Positions 48,718 through 60,100 of a stretch of 64,000 bases of DNA are shown here, in pieces. Under the pieces are notes generated by a model, which was not told the origin of the DNA, ran no database searches, and saw only the letters and a list, made by a program, of their open reading frames with translations. Both the position numbers and the translations under genes were made by a program. The DNA comes from Moniliella sp. 'wahieum' (taxonomy: Eukaryota; Basidiomycota; Moniliellomycetes; Moniliellales; Moniliellaceae): assembly GCA_003971905.1 (NCBI GenBank), contig RSEE01000022.1, positions 124,001-188,000 on the forward strand, written 5' to 3'. Position 1 is the stretch's first letter. Each line of letters starts with the position of its first letter.

Positions 48718-51700
48718 ATGGAAAGTGCTCCGACACTGCTCGACTGCTGGCGGGTAGGCGACTATCCAAGGTTCCGAGCGCTTGGTACGTGGCCCACTGG
48801 TGGCAACCTCCAGACCGCTGACTCGTGGCCTCTCCTCCCCCGCTGCTTTATCCAGCACGCACCGCCTCCTCGGCCGGCGATATCAATGCCCGCGATGCGC
48901 ATGGGCGCACCCTCCTGCACCACCTTGCCGCTCGGACGAAGCCGACGTCCACGCTTACCTGCGCCTCACTTTGGCCCATCCGCTGCTCGATGCAAACGCC
49001 CAAGACAGGGAGAGCGGTACGTTGCCATTTCCTGCCACAGTGCACCCCTTGTATTGACGTTGCTTTTTTTTCTCTAGGTTGGACGGCACTCCACCTCCGC
49101 GCACTGTACACCGGTCATGTCCGCACAGCACGCTCCCTGTTCCACTCCTCTTCCACCGATCCACGCATCCGCGATGCAGAGGGCCTGGTTCCATTCGACC
49201 TCTATTCCACTTCCATGTCCTCTGCTGCCCCTCCGGATCGGCCCGCCCAGACTGAACTTTACGTCTTTGGGTCGAACCACGCTGCCACCCTCGGTTTGCC
49301 TGATGCACCTAGCACCATATGGCCGCTCCCCATTACCCTCCCATGTGACAGCGACAGTAACCGTTCCATGGACGAGGGGGACGTGGATGAAGAGGAGATG
49401 TACCAGGAGCAGGATAATCAAGATGACGACGAGGGCGAAAGCAAAGCACAGGCACCAGACACGGCGCCTCAATATTGCCTCCGCAACCACATGCCTGGCG
49501 CTCGCTTCTGCCCGCCCTCGGTGCGCGAGGTAGCGATGGCTCGTATGCACACTCTCCTGCTCACTGACCAACCCGGACCCAACGTCTGGGTTGCAGGCAC
49601 CGGCACGCTTGGTCGGTTAGGTCGCTACCAACTGGCACGCAAGGACAAGGCTCAGATTGACCCACGCGTGCCCGTAGCCACCAATGTGGCTGGAACGCCT
49701 ACTGTTCGCTCCTTCTCCCGCCTTGCTGACTTCGATCGCCATGTTCATTCGGTGGCTGTGGGGCCAGATCATACACTACTATTGTCTCATGGCCAGGTGT
49801 GGAGCTTTGGGTCCAACAAGTTTGGTGTCTTGGGCTATACTTTGGACCGAGGACAAGGCATGGTTCTCTCTTCAGCGCCTGCTGCAACTGTCTCCCTTTC
49901 ATCCGCTGTCAAAGACGTACTGGACGTGCAAGTCACTCCAAGACAAGTATTGGGCCCACTAAAGAGAGAGCACGTCTGCGGAGTGGCTGCCAGCCGACTC
50001 CACAGCCTGGTTTGGACCGACACATCCGTCTTCACCTGGGGATCCCATGCAGGTCAACTGGGCTATGAACGGCCTGTATCGGGAACACCTTCCGCTAGTG
50101 CCGCTCCTACCTTGACCCGTCCCCCTTGGTCCGCCCAACCAACCCAGCGTTCGCAGCAGCGGTGCAAGTTCTGCCACGCAAAGTGTCGGGCATTGCTGGC
50201 CAGAGGGACAGCGGATCTCCATGCGGCTACGACAGACTTTGCCTCGTGCATCCTCATCTCGTCGGGCGAGGTCATGGTGATGCGAAACGACATGGTGAAC
50301 AAGCTTACCTGGCCATCGCCACCTGCGCCACTAGCGTCCCGGCACAAGCATGCCTTCTCGACTCCGACAGAACGAAGACTCGGATCGCACGGCTCGGTAA
50401 AGCGGCAAGCGGGTGCAGGATCTGAGCGCGAATCGACGAAGAGGTAATGTCTATCTCATTCCCCTGGACCGTGTCCCTGGCCTGGCGGATGTCCCTGTTC
50501 GCCCCAAGAGGGTATGGATCGCTCGCTCCCCCATGATGGCCGCCACGGCAGTCACGACGTTGCCCGAGGCAGGTGTGCTTCTCTGCACGGCCAGGGGGTC
50601 GGTTTATGTGCGGAGTGGGACCAAACTATCTATCCCCTTGCCCATTCCCGAAGGCGCGGACCAAGGCCGTCCATCTTCGTTCGTCTTGTTACCTACCATA
50701 TTCCGCAGTCAAGGTCTGGGCAATGCGTCCGGCGGGATGGCAGTGCTGACGGCACCGTATGCCCCCAAGGAGGTGGTCGAGCCACCACCTGGTCCCTCGA
50801 TTGCGGATCACCTGTTGGATCTTCTTCCACTGCGCCGGGCCCCACGTAAAATTCTTGGGGTTAATTCGGCCCAGCGGATGTCAAAGTAGACCAGCCGGTG
50901 GACACCCCGCAGAGGACAAGAGCGAAGATGAGGAGCCTACTGTTGACGCGGCCGAGGCGGTGCTGGATCGGTATGTGACATTGGCCGTCCAACTGAGTGA
51001 GATGGCCCGACGATGGGACCAGGTGGCCCTGGATACAGGTATGGCGATTGCTCAGGGGGAGCCCCGGGGGCTTGCCTACGGGCTGCGACGCCATGATCTG
51101 TGTCCCTTCGCCGGGCACGCCGGGGCGGTATCTCCCTGTGCATCGCTTTATCCTCTCCGCCCGCTTGCCCCAAGGCTCCTTCCGCTCTCTGCCAAGCAAT
51201 GTGGATGCTCAGCGGGTGCCCCGTGGGTGCGCTTGATTTGCCCGCCGTTGATTGGCTGACGGCAATCTGGCTTGTCTATTACCTCTACACGGATGACTTG
51301 CCTCCTATTTGGTCCGCTTCCCTCTCGTTGCGCCTGCCCCCCGAACTGGATGTGGATCCCGGACGGGTCAGAAGACAACTTCATTCCCTCGCCCAGAGTC
51401 TCCAGCTGCCGGCTTTGGTGAAGCCACCACTTCATCGGCACCCCGGGCCCCGCCCCCTGTTTACACTGATCTGGCCAGCGCTTACGATTTGTTTGTTCGG
51501 ACCGTTGATTCATCGGCACCACCATCAGGGGAGCATGATGTCCACCTTGTCCTGGCCGACCGGATCGTCGGAGCACACGCCTGATCCTGTCTCGTTCCCC
51601 GTTCTTTTCCGGCACGCTTCAGCTGCTTTCTCGGCCGCAACGATGGGATCAAGGCCTGCTTACAGATCTCTCCTGGCTGGCCTGGCGGACGGCTCGAGTT

Positions 51701-53646
51701 CTTTTAGCATTCCTCTACACCGATCCCACTCCCGGGTGGGAGGTCCTGTTCCCCTCGACCCAGCTGAGCAGCCAGGTTCGGGCCCCGCAGCCAGTGAGGC
51801 GGTCAGTGTCTTATCTCCGCCCCAGCAGGAAAAGGAAGATGATACCCACGACGCTTTCCTGGACCGGTTGGTGGATGTACTGGCAGTGGCCGATTGGTTC
51901 CTTCTTCCCGGTTAGGGCACGCCGCGAGTCTTGTCCTCCGCGAGCACGTTACCCTCTCGACTGTCTCATCGCTGTTGAGCGATGCCGTGACGTTCCATGC
52001 GCCTCTCTTGGTCTCGGCGTGCGTTGAAATGATGGCCGCACTGCTTGAGCCTCTTTTGCACACTGGGGCAATCCGAGATCTTGAGCCAGGTCTTATCATG
52101 TTGCTGGAGAAGAAGGTGCAAGAACTGCAAGACGATCGCCTGGGTCGCAAAGGACTGCAAACCTTGGTGGATGCAGCCATGGCTCGCAACTGGGAATGGG
52201 TCGAGTCACTGGACATTCCTCCCCCATCCCTCTGCACAGTGGCACGAGGAATGAAAGACCGTGCCCTGCCCAAGGGGTGGAAATTGCGTCCGCCCATGCA
52301 CATTGTTTCCCCCCCAGCGTGTTGCCCCGTCTGCACGTCCAACCCGGCGCCCCAGCCGCAACCACAACCGAAACCACAACCACAACCCCAACCTCTTTCC
52401 CCATCCCAACCTACTCCAAGCAGGAAGGATGGAGATGTGTCGATTGACGAGGTGTTTACCATGGACGAGGAACGTGCTGGCGTATGGAGTCGGCGCCCCT
52501 CACGTCCTTCCTCCCCTCCTCCCTTGTCGTCCCCAGCGTCACGGTCACGAACTGACCCTCCCAGCCGGCCGGAAGCCTACTCCCCTTCGACCCCTACCGA
52601 CTTGCGTAGCATCATGGCTGCCGAGCAAGCACGGCGCCAAGCGGCCCAAGCGGCCCAGGCTGCCCAGGCTGCCCAAACTGCCCAAGCTGGGTCGAAGCCC
52701 CTCCCCCTGTCCAAACCAACGCCTTCCTCTAACAGCACTGCACGTGCCCCCTCCATCCGACAGGCTCTGCAGGGAATCGGTCCTGGTTGGGTTCGGGTGG
52801 GTCCTCCCAAGGTGACAAGTGGGCGCGCCCATCTGGGTCAGGGAATCGGACACCGATCCTGGTCCCAGCCCCATCGACTACGATGGCACCGATCGGTTCT
52901 CCCTCGCCGTCGGGTGTATGGCCTGCGCTTTCTCCGCCGTCAGGCTCGGGCTCGGGATCGGGATCGGGGGTGGGGGTGGGCGTGGCGGGGCCGAAGCGCA
53001 AGCCGCTGTCGCTGCAGGAGATCCGAGTGGAACAAGCGCAGCAACAGCCCAAAGTCGAGAAATCCCTCTCCTTTGCCAAGATCCAGGCGGAGGAAGAGCG
53101 AGCGCGACAGGACCTGGCTCGGATCAAGGAAGCTGAGCAAGAAGAGGCGCAGCGCGTCGCATTTGAAATTTGGTTTGAACAAGAAAGTCACCGGATCCAA
53201 CAGGAGCAACAGTCCTCCTCGCATGGTCCTGCGCAGCGCAGCACGCCCAAGCGCAAGGGCAAGAACAAACCCGCCCCCAACGGGGGTAGACGATCCAATG
53301 GTCCAGCTTCAGGCGCAGGTGTTGGTGCACCTGCAGGCGCTGCGACAGGACCGGGGCCCACGTCCGGCCCCAACAAAAACGAACCGTCAAATTCCAGCAG
53401 GGGCGAGCCATCAGGATCCAGCAAAGCAAAAGCAGCCAATGGATCGACTGCGCCTGCTGGACCAAGGAGCGTACACCCAAACGGGACAAGAATCGGCCGC
53501 CGGTCAAACCTGGTGCCAAGAAGCGGGACGCAGTCGGGTCGGTTGCCTCGATCCCATCTGCGGGTGTGAGTTCCCCCCGGCTGAACCCAACAGCTGCTAC
53601 CTTTACCCCCGGCACGTCTGCTGTGCCTCGGGGGAACGGAATGTAA
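48718..53646 (+). CDS. Ankyrin, RCC1 and double BTB/POZ protein (IBTK-like)
   Basis: Domains in order: ankyrin repeats (INARDAHGRTLLHHLAART, WTALHLRALYTGHVRTARSL); RCC1 repeats (ELYVFGSNHAATLGLPDA, QVWSFGSNKFGVLGY, FTWGSHAGQLGYERP); a first BTB domain (GTPGRYLPVHRFILSAR); a second BTB domain (HDVHLVLADRIVGAHA) with a following helical region (VLAVADWFLLP, LVLREHVTLSTVSSLLSDAV); and a long Pro/Ser/Gln-rich tail. The tail contains KPLSLQEIRVEQAQ and SLSFAKIQAEEERARQ, like the C-terminal repeats of IBTK. IBTK-type proteins are substrate adaptors of CUL3 ubiquitin ligases; that role is inferred here. The start is the ATG at 48718. An intron of about 55 bp lies near 49020-49078. The frame ending PTAATFTPGTSAVPRGNGM stops at 53644-53646. 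Several frame breaks occur over about 1,600 codons. Confidence 0.82.
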
Positions 53647-53811
53647 AAGCGGGCTATCTGGATACGGGCCGTCGTTGTTGGTGCAATGCAGTGGAACTTG
53701 GATTTGGGTGTTGATCGCGTAGGTTGGAAGCCGAGGTGGAAGCGGCATATTCGGCAGGTGCCGGTTCCGGAGAAACGTGGAGACGGCTCTGAGCAGACAG
53801 TTGCATCCATT

Positions 53812-54568
53812 TTTTTATTATAGGCCTAGGTGGCGTCCATATCATTGACAGAGCCTAAGGCTGGGACAAGGGGAAATGCTACGTCTATTGAAACCGAACC
53901 GTCCATCTTGCGGGGGTTAGTTGGAAGCGCCAACAAGGTTAAGGAACCAGGGGGATCGCCAGGATATCAGGACCCTCCGGTTCTCGCCATCCGGTCCCGT
54001 AGCCTAGGAAGCGCGTGTGGATACGGATGAACACGAGGTTGACATCCGAGCGAGGAACCATTTCCATTGAGACTCAGTACTAGCCAAATCCTGACAATGC
54101 GCAAATATCTTGCCCGGCGCTGTCATCTTTTGGTGCTGTAGTATCCTCTCGCGTCGTCAAAACCAGGGGGGAAAACGGCTCTTGAGTGCATCCCTGCCGT
54201 ACTTGGCGTTCTTGTCGCATTCTGCTTGTTCAAGCAGCCGAAGCAGCTCCTTATCCCGGTGTTCCAAGGGTGTCGCGGTGCTCTTCTGATGCACCACCCT
54301 CCGGTACGCGCTCTGCGCCTCCTGCGATCCCGTGTCGCGCAGCGTGTGGTTTACCTCCATTCCAGATCCGCGGAGTGCTCCGGGCCCCATCACGCGGTAG
54401 TCGGTGCGCTGTGCCCTCCGTCCGCGCCTCGTCCCATCCTCTTCCTCCACAGTAGGTTCGTTGCGGACGTGGGTGTCGGGGACGGAGCGCACGAGCTGGA
54501 GAATGGGCTCCCGCACTGCCTCATGCAACGCACCAAACTTGGCCTGGGAGCGGGTGCAATATAAAACT
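53812..54568 (-). mobile_element. 5'-truncated LINE-type retrotransposon, copy 3
   Basis: This is the shortest of the three copies. It begins, reading left, within YCTRSQAKFGALHEAVREPI, the segment after the Cys/His cluster of copy 2. It continues through VNHTLRDTGSQEAQSAYRRV and LLRLLEQAECD, then the shared 3' UTR (CCATCTTGCGGGGGTT on the plus strand near 53909). The end is an A-rich tail seen as TTTTTTTATTATA at 53811-53823 on the plus strand. It lies about 165 bp beyond the stop of the ankyrin/RCC1/BTB gene. Same 3' end and different 5' ends among the copies is typical for LINEs. Confidence 0.76.
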
Positions 54569-55878
54569 GTCAAATCACATGCATCACCTCTCCTTCGGGC
54601 CTCGGCCTACCTCGGCTGCTTGCGACATCTTGCTCACTTAGTAGTAGGAGGACCCCGGGGTCGTTGCCCAGTGCCCATATAGATATCTGATCCTCAACAT
54701 GCAACGAACTGGCCTGTGTTTTCACGCCAAAGTATACCCGGGACTAGTACTATAATGCACTGCAAGGACCCACTCGATCGAGGGCAAAAAGTTGGGGAAT
54801 ACATCCATCCGTCTATCCACACAGTCTTTACTAGTGGTCGCGGTGTGCGCTGGCAGCTGTTTCTATAGTAGTACAGTTACTCCGCCAATCACCTCGTCAT
54901 CGATTTTTATCTTCAACTGGACATCCCTCTCTTGCAGTTAGCGTTGTCAGTAACCCAGAGAGGGCTTAGCCAGGCAGACCGCCGTGTATAGTAGCACCCG
55001 ATTCATCAGTCAGTATGGAAATCGATTTGCCATCTGGTATACTAACCAAACCGGGAAGGTGCATATGAAACTGCCCTCAGCATATCATAAAAAGTGTACT
55101 ATCGGTGTGCAACTGAGTTTGAGACGCATATGTGGGGGTCTTTTAGTAGCCCCAGCTTAGATGCGCCTCACTCGTCAAACTCAGGTTGGGGAAGGTCTGA
55201 CTGACTGCAGTGGTTGTTACTTACTAATCTTTGCCACCGCCCTGTCCGAACGACGAGGACACATCATGTGCGCGATTCAAATGACGCAGATGATGCAGAT
55301 CGATGTGATGCCGAGCGCAGCGAGTAGGTCTGGACAACTGCCTCGCAACCCTTCCCGTCCGATATGCCATGGAGAATATACATGTGCAGCGATAATTCGA
55401 TAGTGTGCGGACTCTGTTACTTTTGGTCCGTCGTTGTCTCACAGTCGGGGCGAAGGCGATGGATGTAGCACTCGTTCGTGGGGAGGAAGCAAGAATAGAG
55501 AGGACAAGGTGCGAAGCAGAAGGACAAAAAAGGAGCGAGACGCTCGGGATGAAGTAATTTCAAATGAGAGCAGGAGATAACGATGCCAGTCAGAATCCAT
55601 TGTTCTTTTGCACTGCGTATGATACGGCCCCCACCTCCGACCCCGTGGGTTAACGAATATGACCAAGGAGAACAGCTTTTTCTGGCATGTTAAACCAATC
55701 GTAGCATCTACTGATGTTGAATAAACATATGAATAACAAAAACGTACGAGGACTGAGCCCACAGCAAATCTTAGAACCGAAACAAGAAGCATGGAGAAGC
55801 GACTGCGAAGACGGACGAGAGAAATAGACGGAACGACGAGAGGGGCCGGGTAAGGGAATCAACAATAATAACGGTCAG
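54569..55878. other. Intergenic between LINE copy 3 and the zinc-finger gene
   Basis: No gene is supported in 1.3 kb. It is more A+T-rich than the coding block. Dispersed repeat A copy 2 occupies part of it. Confidence 0.4.
55430..55575 (-). repeat. Dispersed repeat A, copy 2
   Basis: Its reverse complement aligns with 10343-10500 through CCCGAGCGTCTCGCTCCTT, a TTCTTGCTTCCTCCCCACGA block, GTGCTACATCC and TGTGAGACA. The copies are diverged and gapped. Confidence 0.55.
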
Positions 55879-57135
55879 TCATGGAACCTGAGATAAGCAG
55901 AGACTGAGCTCCATTGCTTCGCATGCGTGGAGCATATCGAGGAACTGATCTTGCACGCCTTCAATGGAGGGCGCAGGGGAAGGAAAGACCGAGGGGGGCT
56001 GCACAGCAGGTTGAAGGGTAGAATCAAAGTATCCCGCTACAGATGCAGTGGGAACAAAGAGCGGTCCGGGTTCGTAATGGGGCATGGTGAAGGGGGAAAG
56101 CAAGTCGGGTGTGGGAGCAACGCATGAGGGCGAAATGATGTGACTGCTCGCGGCAGAAGAGTGCACCAATGGATGAGTTATCACGTTGTTGGAAGGGAAA
56201 ATGGACGGAGCGAAGTACCCGGGTAATCCATCGCCACCGTTCAGTAAAGACCCACACTCTGATGAAGAGATGCTCGGATCTCGGTTCCGCATTGGGCCGG
56301 GTGGAAGCAGTTCAGGGGTAGTAGTAGGGGACAAGGCATCTAATATGGCAAAGAGGGGGTCAGTTCTGGTGTTCTCATGTGGATCGTGAGGTACTCACAA
56401 GCCCTCCATGCGTCCGGGTACAAACGCTCTTCCGATCCGTTGTGGTAGCCCTCTTCCTCGGTCGAAGAAGTGATGAAAGAGGGAGAGGCTTTCTCCCGTT
56501 GCGAACGGGGGGAAGTGGAAGGTGAGCCTGCTTGCTCCGTCGTGGATATTTTCGGCGGGTATTGGTGTGGGGGAGGAGGGGGTGCGTCATCCTTGCTCTT
56601 CCGCTTGAGCAAGCGGCGATTGTATGCCGCGCACCGTTCGCACTGCCTTTGGTCCGTACAGCTCATGCATGCTAACCGAAAGGAGGGCAAGGTAAGTATG
56701 TGACGGTTCTCACTTTTATACCAGACAAGAAACAGCTTTGCAGGCGAGGGACATACCCTTGTGCTTATTGAGTGAGAGCGAAACCGTTTTCTTGTCCCTT
56801 CTTTTTTGACGTGCAGCCTGGCATGGCGTACGAGAGAGTCTTGGCGAGTAAAGGACTACAAATCAGGATTGCTGGTGAGCACAACAGATGCCGTGATGGA
56901 GGGTCAAAAGCAGAGGGGAACACACCTTGGGGCACCAAGGGCACTGAAATGGCTTTTTGTCAGAGTGGATGTACTCGTGCCGTTGGAGGTGGAGGAGACG
57001 ATGAAACTCGCGGGAGCAGACGGTGCAGGTAAAGATGCGATGCTCTCCTTCGTCGCTTGCCGGGCGGGAGGGCTGTCGGCGGCAGTTCCTACCAGAGGAG
57101 GACTGCGTGCGGAGGGACGAGCTGGACGCTGGCAT
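55879..57135 (-). CDS. C2H2 zinc-finger protein with an additional Cys-rich motif, probable transcription factor
   Basis: The start is the ATG at 57133-57135 (MPASSSSLRTQ). Exon 1 encodes the first C2H2 finger, FTCTVCSREFHRLLHLQRHEYIH, split here as FTCTVCSREF and HLQRHEYIH, and the first half of the second, FQCPWCPK. Intron 56856-56925 splits this finger, and exon 2 supplies SFTRQDSLVRHARLH. Intron 56672-56756 joins NKHK to ACMSCTDQRQCERCAAYNRR, a CX2CX5CX2C motif that is not a standard Zn2Cys6 cluster. Intron 56340-56398 precedes a Ser/Pro-rich tail ending at 55879. One frame break lies in an A6 run near 56797-56803; a seventh A would restore it. Paired C2H2 fingers with a low-complexity tail suggest a DNA-binding regulator; targets are unknown. 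Confidence 0.75.
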
Positions 57136-60100
57136 ATAGTCGCACAACACGGAGCAAGGGGCGGGAGGGGACGATGGGAGACGCGCGATGGAAGAAGAGT
57201 GGAAGAAGAGCGATGGAAGAGAAGGGCTCTGGTGAGCGAGCTCTGAGGATTAAGGGGTGGGTCGGAATGCTGCGGGGGTAGGGGGGGCGCAGAGGGAGGC
57301 CAACGGGTGGATATAGAGCGTTTGTATATGTATGGTTTCTCTGGTGCCCCCGCGTGATGCTCAACGCAACGAACGTTGAAGTTCAACGGTCAACCGCTCA
57401 AGCTTCAAGCTCTCAAGCTCAGGATCTGGATCAGGTCCTGTGGGCAGATGGATTGAGACACAGCATGGATGATGTCCGATGACTGATGCAGTTTGCCAAA
57501 GGCACTACTCCGCTCGGCTCGCGGACTCATTCGTAGGGCGCCCCGCCATGTGATTGGGGGGGACCGGGACATACGCGGCATCCCGACCCGGCAGCTACTG
57601 GGAGGCAGCACAACGGTTAATCTTGAGACGGCCAGAAGCTCAGGCCTGAGGCTCAGGCGCAGAGGTGCTCCGCTTCGGTGTCGGCACCTGAGCCGGGTGG
57701 GCTGGACAGGGAAGGCGATCTTGACTGCATCTTTTGACTTTCTGTACGACCCTATAGTCACATCATATGTGTCTTGTGACATGTGACTAGTGACTAGTAG
57801 GGACTGCCACATGTCACACTCATCCACGCGTTTGAGATTTGAGATCTGAATAATGAATGGCTAGTAGCATTGCATTCTCCGATCTGGCGTGCATTCTGTG
57901 AATTTGCAACAAAACGTGTACTGATGGGTGGTGGCGTCGCCCTTGGTGCTGGACGCTTTTTCAGCGCAAACTGAGCGTGACGAACGGTGCTGGGAAGGAC
58001 ATACGCCACTCCAGGAAGGATAGGGGGTTGGGCTTTCCGATGCCGGGTCCAATAAGGCAAACTTGGCAGCTCTATCGGCCGACCGAGAGCGTGCTCAGCC
58101 TGAGCGCCCATGGTGCCTCGGTCACCTCTGGGGTGGCGTGGCCAAGGCGGACCAAGACGCCCATCTCCGGCACTCAGACGGGAGCCTCAGGCCCCAGGGT
58201 ACTCGATACTCAGGTGCGTGCAAGCTAACCGCGCAGCGCATACCGCCCAACCCGCCCCAGTGCCTCTGCTGCTTGCCCCCGCTCTAGCTCATCGACACGG
58301 TGGCCAGCATGGGCGAAGCGAAGCTCCGCAGGTGGCTCACCAGCGCCCCTTGCCCTGCAACCGCACGAGGGACACCTGTGGGCGGTCCCCGCGGTGCCTG
58401 GTATAGGAGCTGCTGAATGGTTAATGGGCGTCGCTGCTATGGGCATCGCAGGGCATCGCACTGGCGCCGCTGCGGAATGGTTTAATGACTAACGCGATGG
58501 AACGATCAGGTGACCAGTGACCGATCATCGATCACCGGCACCAGCCGACCCGTGAGGGGCGCTGTTGCCGTTGGCTGCTGCTGGTGGTGGTTACGTGCCC
58601 CTACTAGGTGCCAGTTTACTTGGTATTAGCGCTTGGCCAGCGTTTGCAAATTATTAGCGCTTCGCGCTTAGTAGCGCTTATTAGCGCTTCGTGTGTCTTC
58701 GCAGCTGCCATCGATGATCGATCAGGTCTCAGATGATCGATGATGTTGATGATGCCTGTTTCGGCTGTGGTGTGTGCCTAGAACCTCTGGATATCGTGGC
58801 CGGTGAAGCTGACCGTACGTGGTGGATATGCGCCCATTGCATGCCCTGTACGCCAGTAGCCCTGGGATGGTATGGTTTTGTTCCCACCACTTGAGGCCTG
58901 GTCCTTTTGAGTGATTCCCCAGAAATACGATGGTGCGGGCAGGTGGTATCTGTGTGATCTATATCTACGAGTCCCTGCGGAGTCACTTTTTGTTGGCTTT
59001 TGTCATCATTATACCCCGGAATGATATGTCCAGCAACGGCACCTCTCCGTTAATTATTGCTGTTGTATTGTTGTGGCCTGCAGCGCGCTCTCTCGACGTT
59101 GGCCCCACAGCCACACCGGAAATACCCTGCAGAAATGCAAAGCAGGTCTGAGGATCTGGAGCGAACCCTTGCTGACAATAACAACCTTAAAATGACCGCA
59201 GAAAAGGACTCGCGATGCCCTTAAAAATGTGCTTAGTAGGGTGGAGTTGTTGACCTGACCGACCTGGGTGACCGGTGACTCGGTGACTCTTTGTGTTAGC
59301 GAGGATAGACGAGCTAGAGACAGCCCGAGGGCTAGGCCCTTATTATTAAGGAGCTGCGAATGCGAAGCAAAAAGTTGCCACCCTCTAGCGCTGCGCTCAG
59401 CCTGAGCCGTGAGCTCACGCTCAGGGTTGTGTACGTTGAGTACGTTGGCTGAGGCTCGGGCTCAGCGGCCCAACGTTAATGACCGTGGTCAGAAGCAACT
59501 AGACTCGTAATGATCGCCTTGAACTTTTTCTGAACGGGGATATATTTGTCGTTTGGCACTTACACTTGGCATTAAGCTTTAAGTTTTTGAGCATACTCAG
59601 TGGCTCAGCGCTGAGGCTCAGCGCCCAGCGCGCTCAGCGCTCAAAGTGTTAAACGTTCAACATGTTCAGTACGTTCAACTTGAACGGTGTGCGTTGTGCC
59701 TTCGTCACGCGTCATGGCGGCAAGGCCCACCCCCTTCAGGCATTGCGCTCAACCAGCGCCCACAGGGCTCTCAAAAGCTGGCCATGCATCCGATATCTAT
59801 ATCAGACGACGAATGTCACATGTCAGTGCATGTCAGATATCAGACCTCCCCAGTTTCACGAATTGAAAGCACACACACCTACGTTTTCACTCGAGTACCG
59901 CCGGGCAAATACGGTCCGGATCGGGTTCTTGCCAACAGGCCCACCGATATATTTCTTTTCCTCCGATGCCCACAACCGGCTTCTCGCCGGCTTCACCGGC
60001 TCAAGCACTCAGGTTTTCAAAGGCTAAACGTGAGTCGCTGCCCATCCTATCCACACGACCGAGCTGCCGGAGGCTTCCGGGTCCATCACAGGATATTGGG

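Noticed and set aside
59662-60027. Frame ending in a protein-like stretch (IYFFSSDAHNRLLAGFTGSS)
   Set aside because: No recognisable family, the first half lies in palindromic repeat sequence, and no convincing splice sites support it.
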